6,753 bases of DNA from Flavobacteriaceae bacterium (GTDB lineage: Bacteria; Bacteroidota; Bacteroidia; Flavobacteriales; Flavobacteriaceae). Below, one piece after another: positions 1 through 5,313 of this stretch. The stretch covers positions 1-6,753 of the forward strand of contig JABAYZ010000022.1 of assembly GCA_018608735.1 (NCBI GenBank), in the 5' to 3' direction. The notes below the pieces were generated by a model, which did not search any database, was not told where the DNA came from, and was given only the letters and a program-made list of their open reading frames with translations. How positions within the stretch are numbered: position 1 is the first letter of the stretch; each line of letters begins with the position of its first letter. The translations under genes were made by a program, and so were the position numbers.

Positions 1-2
1 TC

Positions 3-44
3 AAAGATACATTAATTAAAAACCCAGAACGTCACTGCGTATAG
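3..44 (+). CDS. possible 3' end of an upstream coding region (partial)
   Basis: The third forward frame is open from the window edge to a TAG at 42-44 and encodes 13 codons ending in ...NPERHCV. The stop lies inside the hairpin described at 28-53. The neighbouring short ORF also ends inside a hairpin repeat, so this may be the tail of a gene lying to the left. Thirteen codons are far too few to exclude chance, and the other two forward frames close at 15 and 19. No function can be assigned. Confidence 0.2.
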   Translation, partial: KDTLIKNPERHCV

Positions 45-53
45 CGCGGCGTT
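28..53 (+). repeat. hairpin site with AACG/CGTT ends (recombination-site-like)
   Basis: AACG at 28-31 pairs with CGTT at 50-53. CT at 35-36 pairs with GG at 48-49 (one G:U-type pair), and GCG at 37-39 pairs with CGC at 45-47. The loop is TATAG, and the TCA at 32-34 is unpaired on one side. A bulged hairpin bounded by AAC and GTT is reminiscent of integron attC folding. However, the flanks do not fit the RYYYAAC/GTTRRRY consensus, since the sequence reads GTTAGCT. It is GC-rich compared with its surroundings and lies just upstream of the short ORF at 72. The structure is seen in the sequence; its role is inferred. Confidence 0.45.
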
Positions 54-71
54 AGCTACAAGCCGAAATAA

Positions 72-230
72 ATGCTCAATAGAATATTTAGGAAAGGGAA
101 AAAGAAATTATCGAAAAGTGAGGAATGGAAAAAATTCGAGCTTTTCGAATTATTCGATGATTTAGATTCAGCAGTAAAACTTGTATCTGAATATAATGGT
201 GGATACCCCCCCGCTGCGCAAAGTCTCTGA
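72..230 (+). CDS. short charged hypothetical protein, 3' end inside repeat copy 1
   Basis: This is a 52-residue ORF starting at ATG 72, 18 bases after the hairpin at 28-53. It begins MLNRIFRKGKKKLSK and is lysine-rich at the N-terminus. The middle alternates acidic and aromatic residues (EEWKKFELFELFDDLD), which suggests an amphipathic helix. There is no signal peptide, membrane segment or recognised domain. The last six residues (PAAQSL) and the TGA stop are encoded by the 44-bp repeat that also occurs at 1001-1044, so the natural C-terminus has either been replaced by the repeat or evolved with it. It could be a small cassette-borne protein, a truncated remnant of a longer gene, or chance. 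The codon use is AT-rich and compatible with real coding. No function is proposed. Confidence 0.4.
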   Translation: MLNRIFRKGKKKLSKSEEWKKFELFELFDDLDSAVKLVSEYNGGYPPAAQSL

Positions 231-252
231 CTTAGCGCAACAAAAAAAAGTA
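209..252 (+). repeat. 44-bp direct repeat, copy 1, with hairpin core
   Basis: This copy is identical to 1001-1044 at 43 of 44 positions; the only difference is A at 242 against T at 1034. The core at 215-239 is an inverted repeat. TGCGC (215-219) pairs with GCGCA (235-239) and AAGTC (221-225) pairs with GACTT (229-233), with one A/A mismatch and a TCT loop. The repeat starts with CCCC and ends in an A-run followed by GTA. The A-run follows the hairpin on the plus strand, and on the minus strand the T-run precedes it, so it is not built like an intrinsic terminator. It overlaps the end of the short ORF and sits on the 5' side of the lipoprotein gene. Confidence 0.85.
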
Positions 253-302
253 TAAAATGAATTTTAAACATAAAAATAATGCGAATTATATAAGCTCAAA
301 AT

Positions 303-340
303 CGCGAAATCGAAGATTCGACGAAGTGAATCCTTTCGCG
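303..340 (+). repeat. nested inverted repeat (palindromic element 1)
   Basis: CGCGAAA (303-309) is perfectly complementary to TTTCGCG (334-340). Nested inside, GATTC (315-319) pairs with GAATC (328-332). The result is a cruciform-capable or RNA hairpin structure of 38 bases with an asymmetric internal loop. It lies in the gap of about 225 bases between the short ORF and the lipoprotein gene, where I see no credible coding sequence. Together with the next hairpin it resembles a REP-like dispersed palindromic element, but no second copy exists in this window to prove that. Confidence 0.55.
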
Positions 341-355
341 TTCCAAATAAATACC

Positions 356-396
356 CCACACGAAAGCTTGCCTGCTGCAAGCAGGGAATCGTGCGG
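356..396 (+). repeat. long hairpin (palindromic element 2)
   Basis: CCTGCT (371-376) and AGCAGG (380-385) form a 6-bp stem around GCA. An outer stem pairs CACGA (359-363) with TCGTG (389-393) and, across one A/C mismatch, CC (356-357) with GG (395-396). An alternative inner pairing is GCTTGC (366-371) with GCAAGC (377-382). The run from 361 to about 415 is clearly GC-richer than the flanking sequence. It ends about 60 bases before the lipoprotein start, so it could be part of that gene's 5' untranslated region or an independent repeat element. Confidence 0.55.
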
Positions 397-455
397 TAGT
401 GCGGCCATTAATCATATTCAAATACTTTACAAAATATTTATACCCAAAATCACAA

Positions 456-956
456 ATGAAAAAATTACATTTAATACTAGGAATATTAATTGGATTAACA
501 ATTTTATCTTGTACATCCGAAAACGAAGAACAAATTGGAAGTGTAGTAGGAACTTATACCTTAGAATCAATTAAATCTGATATCGCTTTAGATCTTGATT
601 TAAATGGAGATTTTATTAGTACAGAGCTAATAAATGAGATTTCTTGCACATCGTCAATGACTCTAAATTCAAATGGAATCATCGATTGGGATTATTTAAA
701 CATCTTTCAAAATTTTAATCCTCAGACTATTACATATTCTGAGATTGAATGCCAAAAAGTTAATGGAGGAACTGGACAATATGAGATTAGTTATGAAGGG
801 ATATCCATTGTTTTTGACTCTAACATAAATGTTATTAGTGCTAATTTAAACTCAAATCTTATAAAAGTAAAAAGAGAGGCGAATCTCGTTGTGAAAATTG
901 GCGGACAAATCCAATTATCAACTGTACAATTAATATTTACATATAAAGAACAATAA
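456..956 (+). CDS. lipocalin-like outer-surface/periplasmic lipoprotein
   Basis: The predicted product is a 166-residue lipoprotein. Residues 1-18 form a type II signal peptide (MKK, then a hydrophobic stretch) ending in ILS before Cys19, the lipidation site. The following TSENEE is acidic, as in many Bacteroidota lipoproteins that are moved to the outer membrane or surface. The mature part starts with VGTYTLESI and continues as beta-strand-like segments. It fits the small lipocalin-like beta-barrel lipoproteins of Flavobacteriia, a family call made on pattern only. Residues 45-53 (DLDLNGDFI) form an EF-hand/dockerin-like Asp/Asn loop that could bind calcium. Cys64 and Cys99 could form a disulfide. 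ATG 456 was chosen because it gives a clean signal peptide; the frame is open upstream from a GTG at 399, but that lies in the palindromic region. No good TAnnTTTG promoter was found. The gene lies between the two 44-bp repeats. Confidence 0.8.
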   Translation: MKKLHLILGILIGLTILSCTSENEEQIGSVVGTYTLESIKSDIALDLDLNGDFISTELINEISCTSSMTLNSNGIIDWDYLNIFQNFNPQTITYSEIECQKVNGGTGQYEISYEGISIVFDSNINVISANLNSNLIKVKREANLVVKIGGQIQLSTVQLIFTYKEQ

Positions 957-1000
957 CAGTATAATAGGTTACAGCTTGATGTAAGTCATCGAATACGTAT

Positions 1001-1044
1001 CCCCGCTGCGCAAAGTCTCTGACTTAGCGCAACTAAAAAAAGTA
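1001..1044 (+). repeat. 44-bp direct repeat, copy 2, with hairpin core
   Basis: This is the second copy of the repeat at 209-252, in the same orientation and 792 bp away. The hairpin arms are at 1007-1017 and 1021-1031 around the TCT loop. It lies 44 bases after the lipoprotein stop and 9 bases beyond the stop codon of the DUF2721 gene, which reads towards it from the right. It thus marks the border between the accessory segment and the conserved genes. Confidence 0.85.
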
Positions 1045-1053
1045 ACAAGACCC

Positions 1054-1461
1054 TTAATTATTTTCTAAATGCTCTTCAATATCGGCAATATGATATTGCA
1101 ATGCCTGAGCAGAGATCTGTATTTCCTTGATCAATAATGCCAAAGAAATGATCAATAAAATCAAAGCGAATCCAAAAACCCAAACGGCCATATTTTGTTG
1201 ATGAACATAAATTAAAAACATGGTCAACACACAGAAAAGTAAACTTGAAATTCCAAAAATTTGCATCCATCGGGTTAAGTTTAGACGTAGTTTTAAATTC
1301 TTAATCTGTCTTATTAAAGATTTTTCTTTGCGTTCTAAATAAATATCATGCAAATTTCTAATGACTGCAGCATAGGCTAAAAAACGGTTGGTATAGGCCA
1401 ACATGATTAGAGAAATTGCAGAAAATAAAACTGCCGGTGTGGTCAATGTTAATTCTTCCAT
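1054..1461 (-). CDS. DUF2721 family membrane protein
   Basis: This is a 135-residue integral membrane protein of the DUF2721 type. The N-terminal stretch LTTPAVLFSAISLIMLAYTN followed by RFLAYAAVIRNLH is the family hallmark. Three hydrophobic segments are visible, at roughly residues 6-23, 65-86 and 91-111. A basic, charged linker (ERKEKSLIRQIKNLKLRL) lies between the first two, and an acidic C-terminal tail ends in DIEEHLENN. The length is typical for the family and the protein appears complete. Its molecular function is unknown. The gene diverges from fumC across a 231-bp intergenic region. A perfect TAATTTTG box at 1477-1470 on the minus strand would give a very short leader. It is a single-gene unit here, ending next to repeat copy 2. 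Confidence 0.88.
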   Translation of the reverse strand: MEELTLTTPAVLFSAISLIMLAYTNRFLAYAAVIRNLHDIYLERKEKSLIRQIKNLKLRLNLTRWMQIFGISSLLFCVLTMFLIYVHQQNMAVWVFGFALILLIISLALLIKEIQISAQALQYHIADIEEHLENN

Positions 1462-1469
1462 ATAGAGGT

Positions 1470-1497
1470 CAAAATTAAGTAATAATTACCATCCAAA
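1470..1497 (-). promoter_or_regulatory. candidate Bacteroidota promoter for the DUF2721 gene
   Basis: On the minus strand TAATTTTG (1477-1470) matches the TAnnTTTG -7 consensus exactly. A TTTG lies at 1497-1494, with 16 bases between the two, slightly shorter than the usual spacing of about 19-21. Transcription would start only about 4-6 bases before the ATG at 1461, giving an almost leaderless mRNA. The motif match is seen; activity is inferred. Confidence 0.4.
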
Positions 1498-1531
1498 AAA
1501 AGAAATAGTTTATGAATATCTCCCCTCAATA

Positions 1532-1556
1532 TTCTGTGAGCCTTGGAGCCACAGAA
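1532..1556. promoter_or_regulatory. 7-bp inverted repeat in the divergent intergenic region
   Basis: TTCTGTG (1532-1538) is complementary to CACAGAA (1550-1556) around an 11-base loop. TCTGTGAG from the left arm recurs at 1583-1590, just before the next palindrome. It could be an operator or a leader hairpin of an upstream fumC transcript, but it is not followed by a T-run. Confidence 0.3.
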
Positions 1557-1589
1557 ATACGTTTATTTTACGCTGCAAACCGTCTGTGA

Positions 1590-1603
1590 GAAAACTAGTT
1601 TTC
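1590..1603. promoter_or_regulatory. 14-bp perfect palindrome GAAAACTAGTTTTC (possible operator)
   Basis: The 14 bases are a perfect dyad with no spacer. The site lies about 90 bases upstream of the fumC start and about 130 bases from the DUF2721 start. Symmetric sites of this size are typical of dimeric regulators, but no regulator gene is present and the site is AT-rich enough for chance to be a real possibility. Confidence 0.3.
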
Positions 1604-1649
1604 CTATATAAAATTTCAGATTTATCATCAGCTTGATAAGCCTATGGTA

Positions 1650-1674
1650 TTGAAGTGAAAAAATCGTAAATTTG
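1650..1674 (+). promoter_or_regulatory. candidate promoter of fumC-hutI
   Basis: TAAATTTG at 1667-1674 is an exact match to the TAnnTTTG -7 element of Bacteroidota. The nearest TTG is at 1650-1652, only 14 bases away, so the -33 part is weak. Transcription would begin around 1679-1681, giving a leader of about a dozen bases before ATG 1693. The TTG at 1672, which would extend the fumC frame by seven codons, falls inside this box and is therefore unlikely to be the start codon. An inverted repeat TTATCA/TGATAA (1622-1627 with 1634-1639) lies just upstream. Confidence 0.5.
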
Positions 1675-1692
1675 TATTCAAATCAGAATGTT

Positions 1693-3090
1693 ATGACGTT
1701 TAGAATAGAAAAAGATACGATGGGAGATGTTCAGGTTCCCGCAGATAAATTATGGGGTGCCCAAACCGAACGCTCTCGAAATAATTTCAAAATTGGTAGC
1801 CCTGCCTCTATGCCTATTGATATCGTTTATGGATTTGCGTATCTTAAAAAAGCAGCAGCTTATACCAATTGCGAACTCGGAATTCTATCTTCAGAAAAAC
1901 GCGATTTGATCGCTCAAGTTTGTGATGAAATTCTTACAGGCAAACACGACGATCAATTTCCATTGGTCATTTGGCAAACCGGATCTGGGACTCAAAGCAA
2001 TATGAACGTGAACGAAGTCATTGCCAACCGTGCCCACCAACTGGCAGGAAAGCTCATTGGAGAAGGCGAAAAAACCATTCAACCCAACGATGATGTCAAC
2101 AAATCACAATCTTCAAACGATACGTTTCCCACAGGAATGCATATTGCGGCTTATAAAAAAGTCGTGGAAACAACCCTCCCAGGAATCCAAAAATTAAGAG
2201 ATACACTTCAGGACAAATCTGAAAAATTCAAATCGGTTGTAAAAATTGGACGTACCCATCTTATGGATGCAACGCCTCTGACCTTAGGACAAGAATTTTC
2301 GGGTTATGTCTCACAACTCGACCACGGATTAAAAGCACTCAAAAACACATTGGATCACCTCAGCGAAATCGCTTTGGGAGGCACCGCTGTAGGAACGGGA
2401 CTAAACACCCCCGAAGGTTATTCAGAGATGGTCGCCGATTATATTGCAAAATTTACAGGCTTACCTTTCATCACTGCTCCCAATAAATTTGAAGCTTTGG
2501 CGGCACACGATGCCATCGTTGAAAGCCATGGGGCATTGAAACAACTCGCGGTTTCCTTAAACAAAATCGCTAATGACATTCGTATGATGGCTTCAGGGCC
2601 GCGCTCTGGAATCGGAGAAATCACCATTCCTGCCAATGAGCCTGGAAGCTCCATCATGCCGGGGAAAGTGAACCCAACACAATGTGAAGCCCTTACGATG
2701 GTTTGTGCGCAAGTGATGGGGAATGATGTTGCAATTTCTGTAGGAGGGACTCAGGGCCATTATGAATTAAATGTATTCAAGCCCTTGATGGCCGCAAATT
2801 TTTTGCAATCCGCAGAACTCCTGGGCGATGCAGCACTTAGTTTTGAAGCGCATTGTGCTTCAGGCATTGAACCCAACCACGATGTGATTGAGAAACTATT
2901 AAACAATTCCTTGATGTTAATCACCGCTTTAAATACCAAAATTGGCTATTATAAAGCGGCTGAAATCGCAAATACCGCTCACAAAAATGGAACGACCCTC
3001 AAAGAGGAAGCTATCAATTTGGGCTATGTCACTGCAGAAAATTATGATGCATGGGTGAAACCAGAAAACATGGTTGGAAGCCTCAAATAA
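1693..3090 (+). CDS. fumC: fumarate hydratase, class II
   Basis: Fumarase of the cofactor-free class II type catalyses the reversible hydration of fumarate to L-malate in the TCA cycle, as a cytoplasmic homotetramer. The 465-residue protein is collinear with E. coli FumC (467 aa) over its whole length. Visible hallmarks are WGAQTERS (21-28), WQTGSGTQSNMNVNE (94-108), NDDVNKSQSSND (132-143) and GRTHLMDATPLTLGQE (186-201). The family signature GSSIMPGKVN is at 318-327. His189 and Ser319 correspond to the catalytic His188 and Ser318 of the E. coli enzyme. The end VKPENMVGSLK matches the usual fumarase C-terminus. ATG 1693 reproduces the family N-terminus (FRIEKDTMG). The hutI start follows 4 bp after the stop, which suggests co-transcription. 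There are no signs of damage, and codon use resembles the neighbours. Confidence 0.97.
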   Translation: MTFRIEKDTMGDVQVPADKLWGAQTERSRNNFKIGSPASMPIDIVYGFAYLKKAAAYTNCELGILSSEKRDLIAQVCDEILTGKHDDQFPLVIWQTGSGTQSNMNVNEVIANRAHQLAGKLIGEGEKTIQPNDDVNKSQSSNDTFPTGMHIAAYKKVVETTLPGIQKLRDTLQDKSEKFKSVVKIGRTHLMDATPLTLGQEFSGYVSQLDHGLKALKNTLDHLSEIALGGTAVGTGLNTPEGYSEMVADYIAKFTGLPFITAPNKFEALAAHDAIVESHGALKQLAVSLNKIANDIRMMASGPRSGIGEITIPANEPGSSIMPGKVNPTQCEALTMVCAQVMGNDVAISVGGTQGHYELNVFKPLMAANFLQSAELLGDAALSFEAHCASGIEPNHDVIEKLLNNSLMLITALNTKIGYYKAAEIANTAHKNGTTLKEEAINLGYVTAENYDAWVKPENMVGSLK

Positions 3091-3094
3091 ATCT

Positions 3095-4333
3095 ATGAGC
3101 ATCCTTTTTACGCATATCAAAGAATTACTTCAAACCCGACCAAAATCGGAACTAAAAGTAGTGGGAAATGCGATGAAGGATTTGCCACATATCAAAAATG
3201 CTTTTTTAAGGATTCAAGGGGATACCATTGTTGATTTTGGTCCGATGCATGATTTAGTCGTTCAGGAAACCGATGAAGTTATCGATGTGACTGGAAAAAT
3301 AATCCTTCCATCTTGGTGTGATAGCCATTCGCATGTGGTTTATGCCGGCGACCGCTCGCAAGAATTTGTAGACCGATTGAATGGTTTGACTTACGAAGAG
3401 ATTGCCGCAAAAGGCGGTGGTATTTTAAACTCTGTTCAAGTCTTGCAAGACACTAGCAAAGAAACCCTTTTTGAACAGTCCGTGGAGCGTGTCAATACGC
3501 TCATTCAACTTGGAACGGGGGCCTTGGAAATAAAATCGGGATACGGTCTCAGTACCGAAGCGGAACTTAAAATGCTACGTGTAATCAAAGCCATTAAGGA
3601 GATTTCACCCTTAAAAATAAAAGCAACTTTTTTGGGAGCACATGCCATTCCAAAAAAATACAAGAGAGATAAACAAGCGTATCTTGATCTCATTATCAAT
3701 ACCATGCTTCCAGAAATACACGCTCAAAAATTAGCTGATTTTGTAGATGTATTTTGCGAAAAAGGCTATTTCTCGTTAGAAGATACAGAACAAGTTTTGG
3801 AAGCTGCAACGCTTTATGGATTAGTTCCAAAACTACACGTTAATCAATTCAATGCTTTTGGAGGTATTGCTTTAGGCGTAAAGCACAAAGCCTTATCAGT
3901 AGATCATTTAGAAGTTCTTAACGAAGACGATATACAGGTTTTGAAAGGTGCTGACACGATAGCTGTTGCTTTACCTGGTTGCTCATTTTTCTTGGGCATT
4001 CCTTATACGCCTGCTCGTAGACTGATAGATACAGGCTTAGCTTTGGCACTCGCTTCCGACTACAATCCTGGGTCTGCACCAAGTGGAAATATGAATTTAA
4101 CTGTGAGTTTAGCATGTATCAAAATGAATATGAGCCCCGAAGAAGCTATCAATGCAGCCACGCTAAATGGTGCTTATGCGATGGACATCTCAGAACACTA
4201 CGGTAGTATAGCAACAGGGAAAAAAGCAAACCTTATCATTACAAAAAACCTAACGTCTTACCGTCAAATTCCTTATCATTTTGGAAACAACCCCATACAT
4301 AAGGTGATGCTCAACGGCGTGTTTGTCGCGTAA
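3095..4333 (+). CDS. hutI: imidazolonepropionase (histidine degradation)
   Basis: The enzyme (EC 3.5.2.7) hydrolyses 4-imidazolone-5-propionate to N-formimino-L-glutamate, the third step of histidine degradation. It is a metal-dependent amidohydrolase with a TIM-barrel fold. The 412-residue protein shows the metal ligands expected from the family: His78 and His80 in DSHSHVVYAGDR, His248 in KLHVNQ and Asp322 in ASDYNPGS. Other hallmarks are GGGI (107-110), EIKSGYGLS (145-153), FLGAHAIP (179-186), SVDHLE (268-273) and LPGCSFFLG (293-301). The C-terminal segment returns to the small beta domain (GKKANLIIT). ATG 3095 was chosen because the frame only extends upstream into the end of fumC. It lies 4 bp after fumC, probably in the same transcript. 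hutH and hutU are not in the window. The gene ends 4 bp from the stop of a convergent gene. Confidence 0.96.
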   Translation: MSILFTHIKELLQTRPKSELKVVGNAMKDLPHIKNAFLRIQGDTIVDFGPMHDLVVQETDEVIDVTGKIILPSWCDSHSHVVYAGDRSQEFVDRLNGLTYEEIAAKGGGILNSVQVLQDTSKETLFEQSVERVNTLIQLGTGALEIKSGYGLSTEAELKMLRVIKAIKEISPLKIKATFLGAHAIPKKYKRDKQAYLDLIINTMLPEIHAQKLADFVDVFCEKGYFSLEDTEQVLEAATLYGLVPKLHVNQFNAFGGIALGVKHKALSVDHLEVLNEDDIQVLKGADTIAVALPGCSFFLGIPYTPARRLIDTGLALALASDYNPGSAPSGNMNLTVSLACIKMNMSPEEAINAATLNGAYAMDISEHYGSIATGKKANLIITKNLTSYRQIPYHFGNNPIHKVMLNGVFVA

Positions 4334-4337
4334 TCGT

Positions 4338-5219
4338 TTACTTCAAACTAAATGTAGACATTGCAATCAAAACATTTTGATCAAATACATTAACCGTATA
4401 AAGTCCTTTTTCAAAATCACTTTCTTCGGCAGAGACAAAATCACAAATATCTAAACGTTCATTTTCGTAAGTGAAAGCACTCACATAACTATACTTTAAA
4501 ACGGCTTCCCCAAACTGAACTGGAGTATTAGCCCCTATGACATTTAAACTTGGATCGATCACTTGAACAAAATAACGCTTCTCCCCTGCATCCGTTAAAA
4601 CATTTGTAGGCAATGTATAGCATATTCTTAAATTATCAACTCTTGAGGCGCGTGCCGTTGGCACTAACTTTCCAGAGTTTCGTTGTATGACTCCAAAAGC
4701 CTTAAGACTTTCTACTTTTAGTGTTTTGGCAGCATCCACCGACGCCGTTAAACGAAGGTTTTGATCGGTCAAAGTGGCATTTGAAACCAGCTGAGATGAC
4801 AATTGTACCTGCGTACTATCTAAGGCCGTTTCTAATTGTAAATTTTGAAGTTTTAAGGCTGCATTTTCATTTAACAACATTTCCATTTCAGATTCTAATT
4901 CAGTATATTTTTTCTTGTATTTAAACAATGTTGAAACACTTAATTTTGATTTCTTTAGTGCTTCTTTAAGCGCATCTAATCGTTCTTGGGCTTCATAAAG
5001 TTTTTCGTTGGCAACTTCATTATCTGCGTTTGCCTCTGCATACAAAGAGGACATGTTTTCTAAGTTTTTAAGAACTTCTGTTTTTTCGTTTTCAAGTTGT
5101 ATTGCTGTCGCAGTATGGTTTTGATGCATTTGATAGGCATAAAATACAGCACCAAATAACAATAACACAAGAATTAAAATAATTGCTTTTGAGCCTTTGT
5201 TTGAAGAAGTTGAATTCAT
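4338..5219 (-). CDS. membrane-anchored coiled-coil protein (often mislabelled ParA)
   Basis: The 293-residue protein has a short polar N-terminus, one transmembrane helix at about residues 11-29 (KAIILILVLLLFGAVFYAY) and a long Leu/Glu/Lys-rich coiled coil from about 36 to 165. A beta-rich C-terminal domain follows at about 185-293, with YFVQVIDPSLNVIG, FGEAVLKYSY and KGLYTVNVFDQNVLI. The layout predicts an inner-membrane anchor with the coiled coil and C-terminal domain in the periplasm. From memory, this matches a family widespread in Flavobacteriia that databases often name 'chromosome partitioning protein ParA'. There is no Walker A motif or ATPase fold, so that name is unsupported. The function is unknown; a structural, envelope-spanning role is only a guess. 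It diverges from the hutG-like gene and converges on hutI. Confidence 0.85.
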   Translation of the reverse strand: MNSTSSNKGSKAIILILVLLLFGAVFYAYQMHQNHTATAIQLENEKTEVLKNLENMSSLYAEANADNEVANEKLYEAQERLDALKEALKKSKLSVSTLFKYKKKYTELESEMEMLLNENAALKLQNLQLETALDSTQVQLSSQLVSNATLTDQNLRLTASVDAAKTLKVESLKAFGVIQRNSGKLVPTARASRVDNLRICYTLPTNVLTDAGEKRYFVQVIDPSLNVIGANTPVQFGEAVLKYSYVSAFTYENERLDICDFVSAEESDFEKGLYTVNVFDQNVLIAMSTFSLK

Positions 5220-5265
5220 ATCAGGGTGTAATAAAAATTAAAATAAATGGTTTAAAAAAATAGTG

Positions 5266-5273
5266 TAAATTTA
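5266..5273 (+). promoter_or_regulatory. weak -7-like box before the hutG-like gene
   Basis: TAAATTTA matches seven of eight positions of the TAnnTTTG element and lies 25 bases before the ATG at 5299. No convincing TTG is present at the expected distance. In this AT-rich stretch the match could be chance. Confidence 0.25.
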
Positions 5274-5281
5274 AGCACAAG

Positions 5282-5313
5282 CAAATGTATTACAAAAAAT
5301 GAACAATCTTCAA
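5282..5313 (-). promoter_or_regulatory. candidate promoter of the coiled-coil membrane protein gene
   Basis: On the minus strand TACATTTG (5289-5282) matches the TAnnTTTG -7 box exactly. A TTG at 5313-5311 lies 21 bases upstream, within the reported spacing for Bacteroidota promoters. Transcription would begin near 5276, leaving a leader of about 57 bases before the ATG at 5219. The -33 element would lie inside the first codons of the divergent hutG-like gene, so the two promoters must overlap. Confidence 0.4.

Noticed and set aside
28..53. Canonical integron attC site
   Set aside because: The bulged hairpin and AAC/GTT ends are suggestive, but the core reads GTTAGCT rather than GTTRRRY. The partner does not fit RYYYAAC, and no integrase gene is visible.
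56..271. Minus-strand open frame of 71 codons across the first repeat
   Set aside because: It is antisense to the better-looking short ORF and is largely the reverse reading of the repeat. Its apparent hydrophobic start derives from the A-run and AT-rich DNA.
399..455. Upstream extension of the lipoprotein from GTG 399
   Set aside because: It would place 19 residues before the signal peptide, and part of it lies at the edge of the palindromic region. ATG 456 gives a canonical lipoprotein signal.
257..574. Plus-strand open frame of 105 codons running through both palindromes
   Set aside because: It overlaps the lipoprotein gene in another frame and translates the hairpin DNA. It shows no domain-like pattern and is most likely spurious.
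1007..1044. Repeat hairpin as an intrinsic terminator for the lipoprotein or DUF2721 gene
   Set aside because: On the plus strand the hairpin is followed by an A-run, and on the minus strand the T-run comes before the hairpin. Neither has the hairpin-then-T order needed.
209..1044. CRISPR array or insertion sequence
   Set aside because: There are only two repeat copies, 792 bp apart, with a gene between them. No transposase, terminal inverted repeats or target duplications are visible.
4338..5219. ParA-type chromosome partition ATPase
   Set aside because: No Walker A or deviant Walker motif is present. The protein is a transmembrane segment followed by a coiled coil and a beta-rich domain.
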